64,000 nucleotides of DNA, from assembly GCA_000711775.1 (NCBI GenBank), contig ARYC01001264.1:1-64000 (forward strand), given 5' to 3'. The DNA is from Oxytricha trifallax (taxonomy: Eukaryota; Ciliophora; Spirotrichea; Sporadotrichida; Oxytrichidae). The notes under the pieces are model-generated. The model did no database searches. It was not told where the DNA came from and saw only the letters and a list, made by a program, of their open reading frames with translations. Both the position numbers and the translations under genes were made by a program. This document shows positions 59,191 to 64,000 of this stretch, one piece after another. Within the stretch, counting starts at the first letter, position 1. Each line of letters begins with the position of its first letter.

Positions 59191-59693
59191 GTTGTTGATT
59201 AGATTTCACTTCTTAGACACCAAGTTCTCAAAGCTGTTGACTATTTTGTTATAAGTCATAGATTTTATCGGATTGCAGCTAATCTTTTGGCAATAACTAT
59301 TGGCCATCTATATGTTCTCTATTATGATTATCTTAGTTTTTAATATTTGTTTTTTTTATTGCTGATTGATGAAAAACAGCGTTTCCTTTTCTTCATCTTA
59401 ACCTTTTTAATTCATAATGTATTTGCCATTTTTTTTTAATTATTGTCTATTTATTATAATGATTTGCTTTTTTATTTTCGAATTAAATTTATAATCTACC
59501 TTACATTAATATCATACAATCAACTTAAAATACTTATTATTAAAATTATTACGTAATATATATATCCAGTTTCTTACTAAATATAATGGATTGTAAAATC
59601 TTTTACTAGATCAATATAATATATCCAAAGGCGTAGATTCCTTTGTTTTTTCTTGATTAAAAATTTAATTCTATTTTGATTATAATCCTTCAC

Positions 59694-61122
59694 TCATTTG
59701 ATGATATTCATGCATTTTAGTATTGCTATACTTAAATTACTTGAGACGATAATGACCCCACCTATGACCTAATTTACCTTCAAATGAGTCCCAAAAAACA
59801 TTATGTCAACTAGGCAGTTCACAATGATTTAGATATACAGAATAGGGGCTAATCTGCCTGCTTTCTCGTACTTATAAGCCCAGGTTTGAAATAAAAGCAC
59901 GATATACATTAACACAGTTATTATCAAAAGCATTATCACCTCGTAAACCTATTAAAATTAGTGAAATTTGAATTGATATTTCTCTCTTACGATTATAAAT
60001 TTATTAAAATTAATTTTTTAGGACTTAAGTTTAAAAGGTGTAAGAAATTAGCGTGTTTGCATCTTCCATAACGTTAACTTTGAACGCAATCATTATTGGA
60101 GCCATGAGTATATTGAAGAAGGAAAAAGAGAGTGTTGGGAATAAATAATGGGCTTTCCCAGCTAATTTTCTGACACTAAATCCAACTATACCTCCAAATA
60201 AACTTATTGATAAATAAAAGGACACTTAATTGATAAAATGTATGAAAGAGTTAGTAAATCTAAAATTTAATTAATGATTTTATTTTTTTATAAGTTTAGT
60301 GAACCTAATAGAGCAAAGAATGTGCCAAGAGCATCAGTAAAATTATAAATTAAATCGATTATTTATTTTAGATTAAAGTTATTTTTGTAGATCATAAATT
60401 CATTATAAAGTTTAGCAGCATCTACAGACTTGGATTAGGCCTAGAAAGGATTTTGAATAAGCAGTATTCCGCAGAAAGCCATAAAACAAGCTGCCCAATC
60501 GAAATATGTAAGCTTCTCTTTCAGCAAAAATTTGCCTAGTAACGCTATAACTATTGGGTTAGTCCAGAAGAGTAAACAATTTTACATAAAATATAGGGTA
60601 ATTTAATTCAAATTTTACATTAAATTTCATAAAATAATACAAGTTTACTGAAGCTTTTGACATAGAAATCATAGTCATGGAAATATTATAAGCGATGTTT
60701 GCACAAACTCCCACTGTCCCACGAATAAGTAATGTCCATCTTATACTGTTATTTTATATATTGCTTTGCAAATTTAAATTTCATGTGAAAAATAATCAAT
60801 TCATTCAATATAAAAATTATTATCACCATTGAAAGTCTTGGGCACACTAAGGAAGTCAAGCTTGAGGTACTTAAAAGTCAAAATTACTAAAATAGTCAGT
60901 GCAATTCCATACCAGTAAGCCATTTCAAACGGATGGATCTTAATCAATTTATTTATTCTATAAATAATATAATCACTTTGAAACAAACTTCAAAAATATG
61001 ATATGTTTATAAGTTGGTAAAATCTTGGAATTAGAGAGCAGTAATTTTTAAGCAATAGTCAAGCCAGAGCATGTTAGAGATGAGCATGTCATAAAGAATA
61101 TACCTTTTACTCTATTTTTCAT
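59694..61122 (-). CDS. EamA/DMT-type transporter, gene D
   Basis: The ATG at 61122 starts MKNRVKGIFFMTCSSLTCSG. An IES with pointer AAGAT (plus strand ATCTT, 60937-60941 and 61022-61026) joins LLLSNSK to IHPFEMAYWYGIALTILVIL. Then come FKYLKLDFLSVPKTF, WTLLIRGTVGVCANIAYNIS, LFWTNPIVIALLGKFLLKEK and YFDWAACFMAFCGILLIQNP, a central part near 60220-60020 (FGGIVGFSVRKLAGKAHYLF, LSFSFFNILMAPIMIAFKV), and the last helix VIGGVIIVSSNLSIAILKCM before TGA 59694-59696. The W-T-N-P hinge is intact and the set of helices looks complete. Gaps between segments are AT-rich and probably IESs. Confidence 0.72.
60942..61026 (-). other. IES in transporter D, pointer AAGAT
   Basis: The 5-bp repeat flanks 80 bp of AT-rich sequence. 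Its excision joins the first two coding segments in frame. Confidence 0.7.
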
Positions 61123-63429
61123 TGCTTATTACTTTAAAAAAATTAATATGAGTATCTGTCAAAATTATTTAATTTCTTTTTAAATATATAAATATTTTAC
61201 TTTTAATATAAATAATATCTCTTTTCTGCAGGTGTCAAATAAATCTGGTCATTTTGTTACTATTCCTGTATTTTTACTAATTTTAGGTGCACTACAATAA
61301 TATTGAAATAATATGAATCAATAAATTTAAATATATTATTCAGTGAAAGAAATTTCACTTTAGATGGATTTTTGAAACTATTTATTTAAATGACTTTGTA
61401 AGAAATATAATTGATATTTTATTCATTAATTTTAAATTGTCTCTATTAATTAATTTATATATCTTTTCCTATTTAATAAAAAATAATAAAAATATCTAGA
61501 TTAATTTTGCTCCCAAATTTCTATTAATCTTCATCAATATTTTAATTTTGATATATTTGTCGCTAATATCCATTAACATTATTAGTTTTATCAAATATTA
61601 ATTGTTACTTTTCTTCTTGTATATCTTAGGATTCTGCTATTAGTCGATTATTAATATCATATAAATTACATTATTTTATAATACTTTTATAATCTATTTA
61701 ATTATAATAAATAAAAGCATATATATATTAATTATAAATGTTTCGATTTTTGAGAAGTAATTTTGACTCATTTTATTGTAAGTAATCTTCATTTTACATC
61801 ATTTATAAATTTAACTAGTATTATATCAAAATATATTCATATTTTCTTAGACGATTAATGTTATAATAAACATATAATTTTGTAAAAATTTGATTTTTAA
61901 TTATAATGAATTAGAAAATAAAGCAAAAATAAAATTAAGGAACACATGTTAATGACTTTTAAATTTGCTATAATTTTAAATTAATATAAAAATAAATTCA
62001 TGCAATATACTATATTAATTAAAAACATTTAAAAATATTAATGAAAGAGATTTCTTGAAAAATACTAAAATGTTTATAATTTTATAAAAGAATATATTAA
62101 CATAGTCGAATATTTATTATGGAGAAAAAAAAAACAAGTAAATAAAAAATTGCAAGTTTAGACAGGGAAAAGTGTGGTATTGGATAATTTTGAAAAACTC
62201 AAAAAATGGACAAAATGAACCCCAAATAATTTATGAAAGTGACTATATACCTGGTGTTCCGGTGTCACACTATTGTTCAGGAGCCCAAATTTAGTGGTTT
62301 TACTTAATTTCAGGTCATCACATGAATTTCCTTGACCCTCTTTTGAGGCCCTCAAAAACCCAAAAATGAAGAGTAAAGGATTATAAGGATATTGGTGAAA
62401 AAAGCTTTTTTCTTATCTCATTCCGCTCATTGAAAAAATATCCATTCTGATTCGATATTCTTGTTAAACGAGACATAAATGCCAGAATCGATATTTTCGA
62501 GTGTTTCTAGGAAGAATGAATTGCAAAGTTTTTTTATGCTGGGGAAAGGTTATATTTTATAATTTTGTTTTTATATTTTTCTCATTAATTCTTCAAATAA
62601 TATCTTTTTTTATTAATTTATACATCCTAACATTTTTTTTCTTATCTATCATTCTATTTTTTATAACTATAGCTATTATCTTTTTTTATTTTGTTTATGA
62701 AATAAATTTATTTTTTCCATAATGTAGGAAAGTTTAGTTTCTAAAGCTACAATATAAAATTTTAAATTATAATCAATTTTTACACTCAATTTTTTATATT
62801 TCTTTATAATTGTTTTTCGAAAACATAGATAAATTATTATCATTCTTCTTCTTTATGTTTGTAATGAAATCAAGAAGTGATTAGAAGTTATTAAAATAAA
62901 ATTTTAATATTATAAAAATTTATGAGAAAATCTATTGTGCAACATGAGCTTGACTATTGATGATTGAAATTCTAATAATTCATTAACATTTAATTTCATT
63001 TAATTGATTATAGCTATTCATATTTTTGTTAATATTTGTATATAATTTTATTAAGGAATGAATAAATTTTAATAATTTTGTATTATATTAATATTAATTC
63101 CATGGTATGATTTAAATATTTATATTTAATATCGATTAATCAAATTAAATTTAAATTTATTGACAATAACTATCCAATACTTCACTAATCCTTCTTATTA
63201 TTTTCGTATTCATTAATTATTTCTTCTCTGAATTCTTCTTTTAATATTTATCTCATTTTACCTTCAATTACTAAAATTTATTCATAGCCTTACTTTTTAC
63301 TAATTTTAACATCTTTACTTATTTGCTCAATATTTTTTATTTATTTATTAAATAACTATCTAATAAAATATAGTATATATTCTCTAAATAATTAGAATGG
63401 AATCGAATAATATAAATAAAATTGCTTTT
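61123..63429. other. AT-rich region without recognised genes
   Basis: Most of it is extremely AT-rich. The block 62155-62530 is clearly less AT-rich than its surroundings but gives no protein-like frame; it may be a repeat or a non-coding MDS fragment. A hydrophobic open frame at 62501-62722 is Phe/Ile-rich purely because of T-rich sequence and is not accepted as a gene. Confidence 0.45.
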
Positions 63430-64000
63430 ACTGCATTTCATTGACAAATCTCAAAATACTAAACTAACTTAGACTCATCTCACAAGCCGAATTTAAGGTT
63501 TTACATTGTTTATTGCTAATCTATTTTTAATCAGATTGTAATTGCTTTGTAATAAACAATTTTACAGCGCTTTAAATCACAATAATCTCTTAATTAAAGC
63601 CTTTTTATCCAAATCTATTCTAAGCCTTATAATTCTCTGAATTTATAAAGTTTTAAATCGAAAGAATTGAGATTTATTTAAGGAAATCAACAAAGTTATA
63701 AGCATCTCTTTAACCATCACAAGTTAATTGCTAGTTTATTTATTCTTATTCAAAGTTTAGAGAGCTCAAAAGATTTATAAGTTCTGAAACTTTTAAAAAA
63801 AGACTTTGAACTTTCTAATTTTAATTATGAATTAAGCTATTTTGTTTGAATAAATCACTCAGATTGTCAAAAGCTTATGAATCTATATCCCTTATTAAGT
63901 CTTCTAAGTCCAAATTATTTATTAGATCTAAATATGTCTGTAATACTTGACAATTTTGATTCTAGTTTTTAGTGCTTTGTAATTTTATATTCTATGATTT
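63430..64000 (+). CDS. Partial coding segment at the right edge
   Basis: With TAA/TAG as Gln, 63430-63850 gives LTNLKILNQLRLISQAEFKV, then QRFKSQQSLNQSLFIQIYSK and LESSKDLQVLKLLKKDFELS before a TGA near 63848. The last 140 bp continue in another frame with YPLLSLLSPNYLLDLNMSVI. The composition resembles other proteins of this window, but no family is recognised, and the rest lies beyond the edge. Confidence 0.35.

Noticed and set aside
1..64000. Reading the window with the standard genetic code
   Set aside because: All recognisable families (kinase, kinesin, SDR, cyclin, PEX16) are then cut by many TAA/TAG codons; with those as Gln the frames are long and conserved.
1..64000. Search for tRNA, rRNA, CRISPR arrays, operators and riboswitches
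   Set aside because: None seen; prokaryotic elements are not expected in this nuclear ciliate DNA, and no cloverleaf-like or rRNA-like sequence was noticed by eye.

Overview
The window reads as germline (micronuclear) DNA of a hypotrich/spirotrich ciliate related to Oxytricha, Stylonychia or Tetmemena; I cannot assign a species. Four lines of evidence support this. (1) Long open frames appear only if TAA and TAG are read as glutamine and TGA is the sole stop. (2) Genes are cut by short AT-rich segments flanked by 3-15 bp direct repeats (pointers); removing one repeat copy plus the segment restores the frame, as for internal eliminated sequences (IESs). (3) The kinesin gene at 20.5-25.6 kb is scrambled: its macronuclear-destined segments (MDSs) alternate between two blocks and are linked by exact pointers of 5-15 bp. 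(4) One edge carries a transposon end with the G4T4G4T4G repeat known from TBE (telomere-bearing element) transposons.

Layout. 0-0.6 kb: right end of a TBE-like transposon with the end of its kinase-like gene. 1.76-2.3 kb: unrecognised coding fragment. 2.4-5.5 kb: two tandem short-chain dehydrogenases (-). 5.9-11.5 kb: large leucine-rich-repeat protein (-). 11.8-14.6 kb: A/B-type cyclin (-). 15.7-20.3 kb: long coiled-coil protein (+). 20.5-25.6 kb: scrambled kinesin (-). 25.8-28.7 kb: coiled-coil protein (-). 28.9-33.2 kb: Gln/His-rich protein (+). 35.5-39.3 and 43.8-47.5 kb: two near-identical AGC-type protein kinase genes (+), separated by a coiled-coil gene (-) and an 847-bp foldback element. 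47.7-48.7 kb: uL24-type ribosomal protein, probably mitochondrial (-). 48.9-50.1 kb: dual-specificity phosphatase (-). 50.2-51.6 kb: PEX16-like peroxin (+). 52-61 kb: a tandem array of EamA/DMT-type transporters (-), at least two of them interrupted by degenerate TBE-like elements. 61-63.4 kb: AT-rich, mostly featureless. 63.4-64 kb: start of another coding fragment.

There is no operon logic. The genes are separate germline precursors of what would be small somatic chromosomes, and the common theme is DNA rearrangement: IES excision, MDS unscrambling, transposon elimination and germline gene duplication. Conventional GT-AG introns also occur inside MDSs (kinesin, LRR gene, uL24), so not every interruption is an IES. 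Start sites and some segment borders remain approximate. Coding intervals below span the germline locus and include IESs and introns.
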